The translations under genes and the position numbers were made by a program. 36,404 bases of DNA from Catenibacterium sp. co_0103 (lineage in GTDB: Bacteria; Bacillota_I; Bacilli_A; Erysipelotrichales; Coprobacillaceae): the NCBI RefSeq assembly GCF_004168205.1, contig NZ_RCYB01000017.1, positions 1 to 36,404 of the forward strand, given 5' to 3'. This document shows, piece by piece, positions 8,576-16,377 of the stretch. The notes under the pieces were generated by a model that worked only from the letters and a program-made list of their open reading frames with translations, was not told the DNA's origin and ran no database searches. Each line of letters opens with the position of its first letter. The first letter of the stretch is position 1.

Positions 8576-9004
8576 TTAAATATCGTCTTCTTCGTCATCA
8601 TCTGATGCAAGTTTAAATTCTTTTAATGCTTCATGTGCTTCACCAAGTACTGCCTGAGGAAGCATTTCCTTATCCATGTTATCCTTCATTAATACTGTAG
8701 TTAATGCAAGTGGAAGGTTCATACCACCAAGGACAACTGTATTATTTGTTAAACCTTTTTCATTAATTACATTTAGTGCAGTAGTTAATGGTGATCCACC
8801 AATTAAGTCACCAAGAAGAATGATTTCATCTTCTGCAGTAATTGGACTTACTGCTTCTTTGAATACTTCTGCGAATTCATCTGCAGTCTTACCATTTTCT
8901 AATCCAACTGCAATAACTTCTTTCTTTTCTCCAGCTAACATAGTAAGTGCATTGGCTAATCCCTTAGCAAACTCACCATGGCTTACAAGTACTACATATT
9001 TCAT
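8576..9004 (-). CDS. PTS mannose/fructose-family IIA component
   Basis: A 142-residue cytoplasmic IIA protein that takes phosphate from HPr. The active histidine is His9 in VLVSHGEFAKG, and LGDLIGGSPLTTA is the second family motif. The ATG at 9004 follows a GGAGGAG site. An in-frame start at 9037 would add eleven residues encoded by the promoter region, including half of a cre-like site, and is rejected. The C-terminus ends in an acidic run (SDDDEEDDI) much like that of IIC. It is the first gene of the PTS operon, about 115 bases downstream of the sugar-binding protein gene and beyond its terminator. Confidence 0.94.
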   Translation of the reverse strand: MKYVVLVSHGEFAKGLANALTMLAGEKKEVIAVGLENGKTADEFAEVFKEAVSPITAEDEIILLGDLIGGSPLTTALNVINEKGLTNNTVVLGGMNLPLALTTVLMKDNMDKEMLPQAVLGEAHEALKEFKLASDDDEEDDI

Positions 9005-9027
9005 TTCTTTTCTCCTCCTGTGACTAC

Positions 9028-9056
9028 ATTCTAGCATTCAAACGCTTTCAATCCAT
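9028..9056 (-). promoter_or_regulatory. Promoter of the PTS operon
   Basis: Extended -10 TGCTAGAAT at 9028-9036, with only ATGGAT at the -35 position (9051-9056), seventeen bases further on. The weak -35 suggests dependence on an activator. No -24/-12 sigma-54 element was found, unlike the LevR-regulated mannose-class PTS operons of many Bacillota. Confidence 0.6.
9037..9050 (-). promoter_or_regulatory. Candidate cre (CcpA-binding) site
   Basis: TGAAAGCGTTTGAA matches the TGWAANCGNTNWCA consensus at 12 of 14 positions. It fills the spacer between -35 and -10 of the PTS promoter, a position where CcpA binding would repress transcription. This is a consensus match, not a demonstrated site. Confidence 0.65.
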
Positions 9057-9073
9057 CTGTCTAAAGTCATATC

Positions 9074-9099
9074 TTTAATATGACATTTGTCATATTAAA
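9074..9099. repeat. 26-bp inverted repeat, candidate operator of the PTS operon
   Basis: Two perfect 11-base arms, TTTAATATGAC (9074-9084) and GTCATATTAAA (9089-9099), flank a four-base centre. A further GTCATAT half-site lies at 9066-9072, nearer the promoter. The centre is about 65 bases upstream of the predicted transcription start, a usual place for an activator. It lies between the terminator of the sensor operon and the PTS promoter. It has no T tract of its own beyond that of the neighbouring terminator, so it is not a second terminator. Confidence 0.65.
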
Positions 9100-9120
9100 A
9101 AAAGAGTGGTTAAACCACTC
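9097..9120 (-). terminator. Terminator of the four-gene sensor operon
   Basis: Stem GAGTGG/CCACTC (9104-9109 with 9115-9120) with a five-base loop, then seven T's on the minus strand. It overlaps the stop codon of the sugar-binding protein gene. Confidence 0.85.
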
Positions 9121-10397
9121 TAATCATTGAGATATTTGTTTACTTCTTTTTGTAATTCTATTAAAGAAAGATCAAAGTCATCACTTGAACGAACAATCTT
9201 TGTAATGTTGTTATCAATCATTGTCATTGCTGAATCATATTTCTTAAACTTCTCTCTATTACGGGCAACAAGAAGTGCTTGATTCAATAAAGACATACTC
9301 ATCTGACTATCTCCTGATTCTTCATCTAACATATCAATAATAGTCTGAGATTGTGCAACCTTCTTTAAAGGTGAAATACCTTGAGAATAGTGTGTTAAAG
9401 ACTGCTGAGTCTTCGTATCATTACATAGTTCTTTTAGTAAATCCCAGGCCTGTGATTTATGATAAGATTTACTACTCATCCCCATAAGTAATGTAGAAAC
9501 CTGTGTACTACCTTTATCTTTACTTACTGTTGGCATTTTAAGGCAATCCCATTCAAATGTAGAATACTTCTTAATACGCCATGGATAAGGTTTATAAGTA
9601 CGATAGACTGATAAAGAGAGTGGTGAAAAAGCCACTAAGCCTTTATCAAATTCTTCAGAAGTGACACTATGTCCCTTATTAAGATTATTAAGTTTCCGAT
9701 AGAATTCTAATGCATTTCTAACAGCACTTTGTTCCAAGAAACATTTTGTTCCTGTTTCATTAAATACTTGTGTTCCATATCCATAGATAGAATAAAGCCA
9801 TTTATAATCATAACAGCCATAATAGTTATTAGAATACTCACTTACTTTCTTGCATATTGTATAGAAATCTTCCAAGGTCCAATCATTATCAGGCATATCA
9901 ATATGACATTCTTCTAAGAGTGTTTTATTCACAAACATGAGTGTTGGATCACATTCATAAGGTAATGCGTATTGGTGCTTAGAATAGGTACCTGCCTTTA
10001 AAACACTTGAATAATAATCTTTTGAACTAAATGTCTTATCATGATTGATATATGTATCGATATTTGCCAGTGCCCCAATAGAACCTAATGTATTAAAATC
10101 ATCATCAAGAACCATAAAGACATCTGGTTCCTTCCCTCTCACAATCTTATCAGAAAGCCATGAAGAGTAATCACTCTTCATAATACCATTCTCATACTTT
10201 ACTTTTACTCCAGGGTATTTCTTTTCAAATCTTTCTATAGCCCCATCAATAATCTTATAGCTTTCACCACTTGGTACACCCCAGTTACTTCCAGAAAAAA
10301 CACCTAGTTCTAAAGTAATGGTATTAGGATAATTAACCACTATCATAAAGAAAAGTGATAATACTACAATACTTAATACAATTTTAACCCTATTCAT
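9120..10397 (-). CDS. Membrane-anchored family-1 sugar-binding protein (LevT/LevQ-like)
   Basis: A 425-residue extracellular solute-binding protein of the ABC family-1 (MalE-like) fold. The N-terminal hydrophobic segment (about residues 4-22) has no lipobox cysteine, so it probably stays as a membrane anchor. Features typical of the fold are RFEKKYPGVKVKYE, PDVFMVLDDDF, the YALPYECDPTLMFVNK hinge region and WDLLKELCND. No ABC permease or ATPase gene is nearby. It is instead the last gene of a sensor operon, which argues for a role in sugar sensing. The ATG at 10397 overlaps the response-regulator stop by eight bases; the in-frame start at 10424 would lie deep in that gene. Confidence 0.85.
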   Translation of the reverse strand: MNRVKIVLSIVVLSLFFMIVVNYPNTITLELGVFSGSNWGVPSGESYKIIDGAIERFEKKYPGVKVKYENGIMKSDYSSWLSDKIVRGKEPDVFMVLDDDFNTLGSIGALANIDTYINHDKTFSSKDYYSSVLKAGTYSKHQYALPYECDPTLMFVNKTLLEECHIDMPDNDWTLEDFYTICKKVSEYSNNYYGCYDYKWLYSIYGYGTQVFNETGTKCFLEQSAVRNALEFYRKLNNLNKGHSVTSEEFDKGLVAFSPLSLSVYRTYKPYPWRIKKYSTFEWDCLKMPTVSKDKGSTQVSTLLMGMSSKSYHKSQAWDLLKELCNDTKTQQSLTHYSQGISPLKKVAQSQTIIDMLDEESGDSQMSMSLLNQALLVARNREKFKKYDSAMTMIDNNITKIVRSSDDFDLSLIELQKEVNKYLND

Positions 10398-11064
10398 CGT
10401 CAATCGCCTTTGTGAGTAAACCACTCTCTACTGCCCATATCGCAAGTTGAGTACGGTCTCTTAAGTTTAATTTAGAGAGTATAGAGCTTAAATAATTTCT
10501 GACTGTTCCTTCTGATAAGAAGAGTTTCTGGGCTATTTCTTTATTAGATAAGCCATATCCTACATGCTGTATAACCTTCCATTCTGGTTTACTTAATGTT
10601 TCTACATCTTTTTCATCTACTTTAATCGTATAGTTGTTCTGTTGCATCTTAGAGAACATACTAAAGACTTTTGTCGCAATATCAGGATTAATCATTGCGC
10701 CTCCGGCATTGACTGTCACAATTGCTTTATAGAGTTCATCCATTGATACACCTTTTAATAAATAACCACTCGCACCATAACGCAAAGCACTAAAGACAAA
10801 GTCATCATCATCAAAAGTAGTCAATATAATAATCTTTGTATTAGGATATTTCGCCTTCACTTCCTTAGTAGCCATAACACCATCCATACCTGGCATACGA
10901 ATATCCATTAAAATAACATCAACAACATACTTTTCTAAACATTTTAATACTTCAAAACCATCTGATGCAGTATCTACCACATCAATATCAACATGTGTAC
11001 TTAATACTATCTTTAATGATTCTCTAATCAATTCCTGATCATCTGCAATCATTACCTTAATCAT
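10390..11064 (-). CDS. NarL/LuxR-type response regulator
   Basis: A 224-residue two-component response regulator. The receiver domain (about 1-120) has acidic residues Asp8-Asp9, phosphoacceptor Asp54 in ILMDIRMPGMDG, Thr in ILTTFDDDD, and the conserved lysine in GYLLKGV. The C-terminal LuxR-type helix-turn-helix (about 155-215) contains YGLSNKEIAQKLFLSEGTV. The ATG at 11064 follows GGAGGGAG and overlaps the kinase stop codon by eight bases. A start at 11097 is possible in frame but lies inside the kinase gene without a ribosome site. The likely partner is the kinase immediately upstream. The likely target is the PTS operon just downstream, by inference. Confidence 0.94.
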   Translation of the reverse strand: MIKVMIADDQELIRESLKIVLSTHVDIDVVDTASDGFEVLKCLEKYVVDVILMDIRMPGMDGVMATKEVKAKYPNTKIIILTTFDDDDFVFSALRYGASGYLLKGVSMDELYKAIVTVNAGGAMINPDIATKVFSMFSKMQQNNYTIKVDEKDVETLSKPEWKVIQHVGYGLSNKEIAQKLFLSEGTVRNYLSSILSKLNLRDRTQLAIWAVESGLLTKAIDDE

Positions 11065-12361
11065 ATAGTTCTCCCTCCTGCAAAGGTATAGTGACAATAG
11101 TTAAGAAACCATGATGACCATCATAAGCGACCTTACCATTAATCATACCTAAACGTTCTTTCATCTGTTTTAATCCAAAACCATAATGAATCTCTTCACA
11201 TCCCTGTCCATTATCCTGAATCTTTAGATATAAACTATTATCTTCTATATATAATGAAATATCAATATGTGTTGCATCACCATGTCTTACTGCATTCGTA
11301 ACACTTTCCTGAATAACTCTAAATAAGATATCTTCTTTAGTATTTTCAAAATCTACTTTATCTAAACGATAATCTAGAGAAATTGTGAGGTCACTGACAC
11401 TTGTGAATTCTTCAATCATATTTTCTATAGCCCCTTTAAAGCCATGCTGTTCAAGAGCACCAGGACGTAATTTATTTAAAGAGTTACGCACATCCACAAT
11501 TCCTTGTCTGACTACTTTACTAATGACCATTAATTGTTTCTTGGTTGCTTCTGGATTGATATCAATCATTGCAATGCAGGCATCTACACCTGCTGCAATA
11601 CCTGTTAAAGCATGGCCTAAAGTATCATGGATTTCACGAGCAAGTCTTTTTCTTTCTTTATCTTCCGCAATCTTTTCACTCACTGCCGCATAATTCTCTA
11701 ATTCATGATTGACTTGATGTACCATGATTAATTCCCGAGTCATACGTTCATTTTCCTGTACTTCATTCGCAATATAAATCATTAAGAAGAGAATAAAGAA
11801 AAGAAGATTAATAATGTCTAAGAAGTTAATACCAACCTGCAATAAACCTCTAGTCGTACTTGTATAAACTTCGAAATAAGCATCCGCATTTACAAGAGGA
11901 AATGATGTATTAAAGAAATCATAGTTAGATATTATAAGAAGTAAACTTAAAGGAATTGTCAGCCATTTGACATATTTATTCTCTTTAAATCTAAATAATG
12001 CATCACAGAATATTAAATAGATAATACCATTATAGCTAAAATAAAGAGATTTCATTATGAAAAATCCTAGAATTGTTTCTATAGAAAGAAAGAGAAGATT
12101 CTCAAAAGGATATTCTTTAACACGATAATCAAAGAAATTCATTAATACAATAACACAGCTAAAAAGAATTAATGTTTCAAAGAAGATCAAACCTGGGTTC
12201 TCTGGGATATAGTTTAAAGAACTTAGAAAGTCTCTAGAAAGATTATTCGCAATAATATAGTTTGTACTGAACATAAATATCATTGCGTAACATGTGATCA
12301 TAAAGAAATTCCAAGACATCATAAATGTACGGATTCTTTTTAAGCTAATACTTTTCAACAT
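11057..12361 (-). CDS. HisKA_3-type sensor histidine kinase
   Basis: A 434-residue membrane kinase. The N-terminal half (about 1-200) has around six hydrophobic segments with short loops, so sensing probably depends on partner proteins rather than a large extracellular domain. The HisKA_3 dimerisation domain carries the phosphorylated histidine in RLAREIHDTLGHAL. The ATPase domain has the N box ESVTNAVRH, the DNGQG box and GFGLKQMKERL. The ATG at 12361 shares one base with the stop of the upstream binding-protein gene (TAATG), with an AAAGGGG ribosome site. A GTG at 12370 is a less likely start. It sits between a sugar-binding protein and a response regulator. Confidence 0.93.
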   Translation of the reverse strand: MLKSISLKRIRTFMMSWNFFMITCYAMIFMFSTNYIIANNLSRDFLSSLNYIPENPGLIFFETLILFSCVIVLMNFFDYRVKEYPFENLLFLSIETILGFFIMKSLYFSYNGIIYLIFCDALFRFKENKYVKWLTIPLSLLLIISNYDFFNTSFPLVNADAYFEVYTSTTRGLLQVGINFLDIINLLFFILFLMIYIANEVQENERMTRELIMVHQVNHELENYAAVSEKIAEDKERKRLAREIHDTLGHALTGIAAGVDACIAMIDINPEATKKQLMVISKVVRQGIVDVRNSLNKLRPGALEQHGFKGAIENMIEEFTSVSDLTISLDYRLDKVDFENTKEDILFRVIQESVTNAVRHGDATHIDISLYIEDNSLYLKIQDNGQGCEEIHYGFGLKQMKERLGMINGKVAYDGHHGFLTIVTIPLQEGELYD

Positions 12362-13311
12362 TATTGCCACCCCTTTACACTATAGGAGTCGATATTGTCT
12401 TTAGTAATCAATGTGACAGGTACTTCAATAATTTTTGGAATATCTTTTCTTTGAAGAATATCATACATCTTCTTTGCAGAGAGTTTTCCAAACATAAGTG
12501 GAGATTGTGCAGCTGTACCTGCAATAAGCGGGCTCTGTTTAATAAGTGATTTTAAATCTGGTGTGCCATTTACTCCATAGACAATAATATCTTGACGATT
12601 TAATGATTCTATGGCAGCGAGTGCACCTAATGCTGAAGGATCATTTAAAGCCATCACAACATCAACATTTGAATGCTTTTTTAATATTGTCTGCATTAAA
12701 GGCATCGCACGTTCTAGCTGTCCTTCGCATTCTGCAGAGTCTATAATTTGATATTGTGGATAATCTTTAATAGTATCTACAAATCCCTGTATTCTTGAAG
12801 CTGCTGATTCGACAGTAGAATGTTTTAATAAGACAATATTGGCTGATTGCATTCTTTTCATCATATTTTGAGCACATAAAACACCTGCATTATAATTGTC
12901 AGATTCAATAACACAATCAATCAAATCTGTATTATCTACAGACGCATCTATCGCAATCACTGGAATTCCTGCTTTTCTTGCAGATTCTAAAGAAGGAAGC
13001 TTCTTTGAATCAATAGGATTCACAAAAATACCATCCACCTTCTTTGATATAAATTCCTCTATCTGTTCATTCTGTTTATCTGTATCAAGTTCAGGATTAC
13101 GTACAATAAGTTCATCCCCGTTTTGTTCTATTTCTTTTCTTAATTCGTTATTAATCACTTCATAGAAAGGGTTGTTCATAGTCATATAAGTTGCCCCAAA
13201 GACAAGATGAGTCTTTTGTGGTGTTAAATAGCTTGTATAAACTGTTCCTAATAGTGTTGCAACAATAAGCCAAAAAATGATATAAAGTGACTTCTTACTT
13301 CTTTCATCCAT
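12361..13311 (-). CDS. Membrane-anchored RbsB-like sugar-binding protein
   Basis: A 316-residue periplasmic-binding-protein-like domain (Peripl_BP_4, ribose/galactose-binding type) anchored by one N-terminal hydrophobic segment (about residues 8-27) with no lipobox. Typical sequences are FGATYMTMNNPFY, KKVDGIFVNPID, AGIPVIAIDASVD, ALNDPSALGALAAI and VYGVNGTPD. No transporter genes accompany it. It is translationally coupled to a histidine kinase, so it probably presents sugar-bound signals to that kinase. The ATG at 13311 has AGGTGAG upstream; a GTG at 13320 falls within that ribosome site. It is the first gene of the sensor operon. Confidence 0.88.
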   Translation of the reverse strand: MDERSKKSLYIIFWLIVATLLGTVYTSYLTPQKTHLVFGATYMTMNNPFYEVINNELRKEIEQNGDELIVRNPELDTDKQNEQIEEFISKKVDGIFVNPIDSKKLPSLESARKAGIPVIAIDASVDNTDLIDCVIESDNYNAGVLCAQNMMKRMQSANIVLLKHSTVESAASRIQGFVDTIKDYPQYQIIDSAECEGQLERAMPLMQTILKKHSNVDVVMALNDPSALGALAAIESLNRQDIIVYGVNGTPDLKSLIKQSPLIAGTAAQSPLMFGKLSAKKMYDILQRKDIPKIIEVPVTLITKDNIDSYSVKGWQ

Positions 13312-13332
13312 AAATCTCACCTACTTGTGTAC

Positions 13333-13361
13333 ATTTTAACATAATTCTCACATCCTCTAAA
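13333..13361 (-). promoter_or_regulatory. Promoter of the sensor operon
   Basis: TTTAGA (13356-13361), 17-base spacer, TAAAAT (13333-13338) preceded by TGT, giving an extended -10. It is divergent from the promoter of the small gene at 13480. Confidence 0.6.
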
Positions 13362-13392
13362 CGATAAAAATGCAGAGATTATGATATTATTT

Positions 13393-13421
13393 GTTACAAA
13401 TGATATAAAAGGGTCTATAAT
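13393..13421 (+). promoter_or_regulatory. Promoter of the small gene at 13480
   Basis: GTTACA (13393-13398), 17-base spacer, TATAAT (13416-13421). The -35 hexamer lies inside a perfect 13-base palindrome, ATTTGTTACAAAT (13389-13401), which could be an operator. Confidence 0.6.
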
Positions 13422-13479
13422 ATATATAGGCAAGGATAATCTCATTGTATTTTTTTAAATGGCCGAGGAGATGATTTCT

Positions 13480-13680
13480 ATGTTAGATATGAGAATTTTA
13501 AGTGATCCATATGAAGAAGAATGCTTTCTAATACTAAAAAGCAACCTTCCTAAGATGAAAAATGAGGATGCATTAGAACTCTATATAAACTTAAAAAAGT
13601 CTTATAAGAAAGACAGAGGTTTAATGCGTTATATCTTTGATGAAACAGAAAAGATTGCACAGAAAATAATAACTATCTAG
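13480..13680 (+). CDS. Small protein of unknown function
   Basis: A 66-residue acidic/basic mixed, largely helical protein beginning MLDMRILSDPYEEEC, with no signal peptide or membrane segment. I do not recognise the family. The ATG at 13480 is nine bases after GAGGAG. The in-frame ATGs at 13459 and 13471 are unlikely because the ribosome site itself lies within or next to them. It has its own promoter and a shared bidirectional terminator, so it is probably a real monocistronic gene. It is divergent from the sugar-sensor operon, which may or may not be meaningful. Confidence 0.65.
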   Translation: MLDMRILSDPYEEECFLILKSNLPKMKNEDALELYINLKKSYKKDRGLMRYIFDETEKIAQKIITI

Positions 13681-13682
13681 CC

Positions 13683-13714
13683 AAAAAAAGAAGGTTCGCG
13701 AGAACCTTCTTTTT
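13683..13714. terminator. Bidirectional terminator
   Basis: Nine-base-pair stem (13689-13697 with 13702-13710), GCGA loop, A tract on the left and T tract on the right. It serves the 66-aa gene on the plus strand and the YfhO-PspC operon on the minus strand. The PspC stop codon is inside it. Confidence 0.9.
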
Positions 13715-13898
13715 AGTATTCACTTGGGACAATAACCGCAAGAATAATATAAGCGAGAATACCGCTTCCTCCTAGCGCTGTAAATGCAACCCATCCTAAT
13801 CTGACAAGAGTAGGATCAATCTGGAAGTATTCCGCAATACCTCCACATACGCCAGCAAGCATACGGTCATGTGCTGAACGATATAATCTTTTGTTCAT
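13713..13898 (-). CDS. PspC-domain small membrane protein
   Basis: A 61-residue protein consisting of one PspC domain: the N-terminal KRLYRSAHDRMLAGVCGGIAEYF motif, then a hydrophobic segment (about 30-57) ending in IVPSEY. PspC proteins are inner-membrane factors, in some bacteria tied to envelope stress. In Bacillota such minimal forms are common and poorly characterised. The start lies two bases after the YfhO gene stop, and the end of that gene supplies its GGAGGGG ribosome site, so the two are translationally coupled. Confidence 0.92.
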   Translation of the reverse strand: MNKRLYRSAHDRMLAGVCGGIAEYFQIDPTLVRLGWVAFTALGGSGILAYIILAVIVPSEY

Positions 13899-13900
13899 TT

Positions 13901-16216
13901 TTACCCCTCCTCACACATAGTATCATATTTTCTTTGATATATATAGAATAATAAAAATAGAATAACACCTATTGTACTTATGATACATGAAAGGGTATAT
14001 CCTGGAGGAGTAAATGTGATCTTAATTGTATGATCCCCTTTTGAAATACGACATCCTAAGAATGCTTGATTGACTTTTTCTATATTGACTTTCTTATTAT
14101 CAATATACATTGTATAACCCTTTTCATAAGGGATACGTGTAATAAAGTAACCATCTTGAGAGACATTGATTTTACCTTCTAGTGCATTGGATGATTTCTT
14201 AACATCTAATGGATCAACTGTCTGATTTAATGCAGAAGCAGGAAGTGTATACATCTTAATATTTTTAATAATATAGTCACCTTTAGAGAGAGTTACTTTT
14301 AATTGATTACTTGTAGTCACATAAGTGAAATGTGTATGAGGATGATAATAAGGATTCTTAATACTAGCGAGTTTATTCTTCATTCCATTGACAGTAATAG
14401 ATACACCCTTAAGAGGTTTCTTATTCTCAATATCTGCTTCTAATACAACGATTTCATTGTTTGTTTGACGATTCAATGTGATTTCTTTTTTCTGTTTTTT
14501 AGTAATATGATAAGATTTCTTGAATCCTGGATCTTCTTTAATAAACTGACTTTGATAATGTGTATCACCTTTATTCACAATCGCACAATTCACAAGTGTA
14601 TCTAGAGTATATGGATAAGAGAGTTGTCTAAAATGTTTTTCACTCATTAACTGGCTTGTTGCATAAGCTTGAGGTAAAGAAGTATTTGATTGATAAAGTT
14701 TCACATTCTTATCTTGATCCCTTAAAGAATAACCATAAGGGGCATTTCTTTTAGAAATAACTGTATCAATACCAAGTGTTTTAAGGTAGAAGATATTGTC
14801 TGTGTCATTCTGGGCTACACGGTTATTTGTAGGAACAGGGCTTCTTAATGTATCAAATAGGAATTTATTGTAATGTTTATTATTAGTAGATGTATAGCCT
14901 GATACACGTCTAAATAGATAACCATGAGTTTGATTGACATTCTGTCTTGTAGTCAAATCTGCGACTGTATGCATCTTATTTCTTCTTACTAACTGTGAAA
15001 CATTCTTTTCTGATTTCTTTGGCTTATAGAATGAAGAAGGTCCATTAATAAATGATACGACCAGCATTGGAATCACAAGATATCCATACAGTACATGCTT
15101 TCTTCTTTGGAGTAAGATAAGAAGCGCAAATAGACAATCTACAAGTGCTGAGAATGGATATTCAATAAAGAATAATGGAATCATTAGTAACAGTACAGAA
15201 TATCTAGAAAGTGTAACATCCCCTTCTTTAATCTTTACTAACATCATACACATGATATAAGCCACGATTGGAATAAAGACAATCATGATCTTACTTCTTG
15301 CATATAAGAAACCATTCATAATAAACCACACAAGTGGAGAGTAGAATGATACAAGAGTGACAATAGAAAGCTTTCTTAGCTGTTTATCACTTAAGGCAAG
15401 AACTAAAAGAATGTATGAGATATATGTAAGACCGCATCCATATTTACTATAAAGTAAACCTTTTAAATTAAGAGAAGGGATGAATAAAGAAGACAATTGT
15501 GTTGGTGCACCAGATTTACCATTCATTAATATAATATAGAGTGTTGGGATTGTCAGTATTGCGGTTAATAGGACAATTAATATATATGATATAAAGAGCT
15601 TTTTCCATTCTTGAGGATAACGATAAAGTAAATAAATGAAACATACAATAAAGCATCCAATACAATAGAAATAGCTATGAAGTACAATCATACTGCCACA
15701 TAGTGTAAAAGCTGCAAAGTTCTTCTTTTCTATACTTATCAAAGCGAGGAATAAGTAAGGCATATAGTTCACAAACATGATCTGTTTATGTGAATGAAAG
15801 AAGATACTTGATAATAATACAAGCAAGCTGACAAAGATACAGATGTTTTCGTTATCTGTATGTTGTCTTAAAAAGATATAACAACAAATAACAGAGAGTG
15901 TCAGCATCAATACACTATAGGCAATAATGATTGTCTGCATATTTACATGTATGAGTAATGCACCTATAAGAATATCTGGTCTTAAGTATCCATAATAAGA
16001 GAAGTGATAGATATTTCCTCCACCCATTAACTGTTTCATATAAGTAGGAAATAGTGTTCCTTCGCTTCTTATTGCATGTCTTAATGCATCCGCAATAACT
16101 ACATGCTGGCTATACCAGTCAATTGTGTTACCAAAGACATTGGATGTAAGTATAAAGACTAATGCGATAGATAGTAGACCAAGTAGACAAATGGTGCGCT
16201 TGTCTTTTTTAGTCAT
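13901..16216 (-). CDS. YfhO-family membrane protein (putative glycosyltransferase)
   Basis: A 771-residue integral membrane protein. The N-terminal two-thirds has around a dozen hydrophobic helices with an early extracellular loop containing DWYSQHVVIADALR. A large extracytoplasmic domain (about 400-745) ends in the YfhO-like YFITRIPYEKGYTMYIDNKKV section, and a last helix lies near 745-765. YfhO proteins are GT-C-like and in Gram-positives have been linked to glycosylation of teichoic acids or lipids; the substrate here is unknown. The ATG at 16216 has GAGGTG upstream; a GTG at 16225 lies within that site. It is the first gene of a YfhO-pspC pair, divergent from a deacetylase/two-component operon. 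Confidence 0.85.
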   Translation of the reverse strand: MTKKDKRTICLLGLLSIALVFILTSNVFGNTIDWYSQHVVIADALRHAIRSEGTLFPTYMKQLMGGGNIYHFSYYGYLRPDILIGALLIHVNMQTIIIAYSVLMLTLSVICCYIFLRQHTDNENICIFVSLLVLLSSIFFHSHKQIMFVNYMPYLFLALISIEKKNFAAFTLCGSMIVLHSYFYCIGCFIVCFIYLLYRYPQEWKKLFISYILIVLLTAILTIPTLYIILMNGKSGAPTQLSSLFIPSLNLKGLLYSKYGCGLTYISYILLVLALSDKQLRKLSIVTLVSFYSPLVWFIMNGFLYARSKIMIVFIPIVAYIMCMMLVKIKEGDVTLSRYSVLLLMIPLFFIEYPFSALVDCLFALLILLQRRKHVLYGYLVIPMLVVSFINGPSSFYKPKKSEKNVSQLVRRNKMHTVADLTTRQNVNQTHGYLFRRVSGYTSTNNKHYNKFLFDTLRSPVPTNNRVAQNDTDNIFYLKTLGIDTVISKRNAPYGYSLRDQDKNVKLYQSNTSLPQAYATSQLMSEKHFRQLSYPYTLDTLVNCAIVNKGDTHYQSQFIKEDPGFKKSYHITKKQKKEITLNRQTNNEIVVLEADIENKKPLKGVSITVNGMKNKLASIKNPYYHPHTHFTYVTTSNQLKVTLSKGDYIIKNIKMYTLPASALNQTVDPLDVKKSSNALEGKINVSQDGYFITRIPYEKGYTMYIDNKKVNIEKVNQAFLGCRISKGDHTIKITFTPPGYTLSCIISTIGVILFLLFYIYQRKYDTMCEEG

Positions 16217-16250
16217 GATTTTCACCTCGATACTATTGTAAGAAATAAAT

Positions 16251-16342
16251 CTTAAATTTAGACTTAATTAAATCTTAAATTCACTTAATTTTTGTAAATT
16301 TTATGTTTAAGAAATCTTAAGAATTCTTTTAAGGTTTTTTAA
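16251..16342. repeat. Phased array of (C/T)TTAA boxes, candidate response-regulator operator
   Basis: CTTAA or TTTAA occurs at 16251, 16263, 16274, 16284, 16306, 16316, 16328 and 16338, with one empty slot near 16295. Steps are 10 to 12 bases, averaging about 10.9 over eight turns, so all boxes face the same side of the helix. OmpR/PhoB-family regulators bind direct repeats with 10-11 base spacing, and an OmpR-type regulator is encoded just downstream. The array fills the region between the divergent YfhO and deacetylase starts. No good -35 box is seen for either gene, which fits activation. Confidence 0.6.
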
Positions 16343-16377
16343 ATAAAGAGATGATATTGTAAAAATGGGTGATAAAT

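Noticed and set aside
9021..9060. Sigma-54 (-24/-12) promoter for the PTS operon
   Set aside because: Such promoters are common for this PTS class, but no TGGCAC-N5-TTGC pattern is present, and no LevR-type activator is encoded nearby.
9074..9099. Inverted repeat as a second terminator
   Set aside because: The T-rich tail beside it belongs to the stronger GC-containing stem at 9104-9120, and the repeat is AT-rich with a symmetric operator-like form.
9120..13311. Two binding proteins as parts of ABC importers
   Set aside because: No permease or ATPase gene is present, neither protein has a lipobox, and both are embedded in a two-component operon. Sensory roles fit better.
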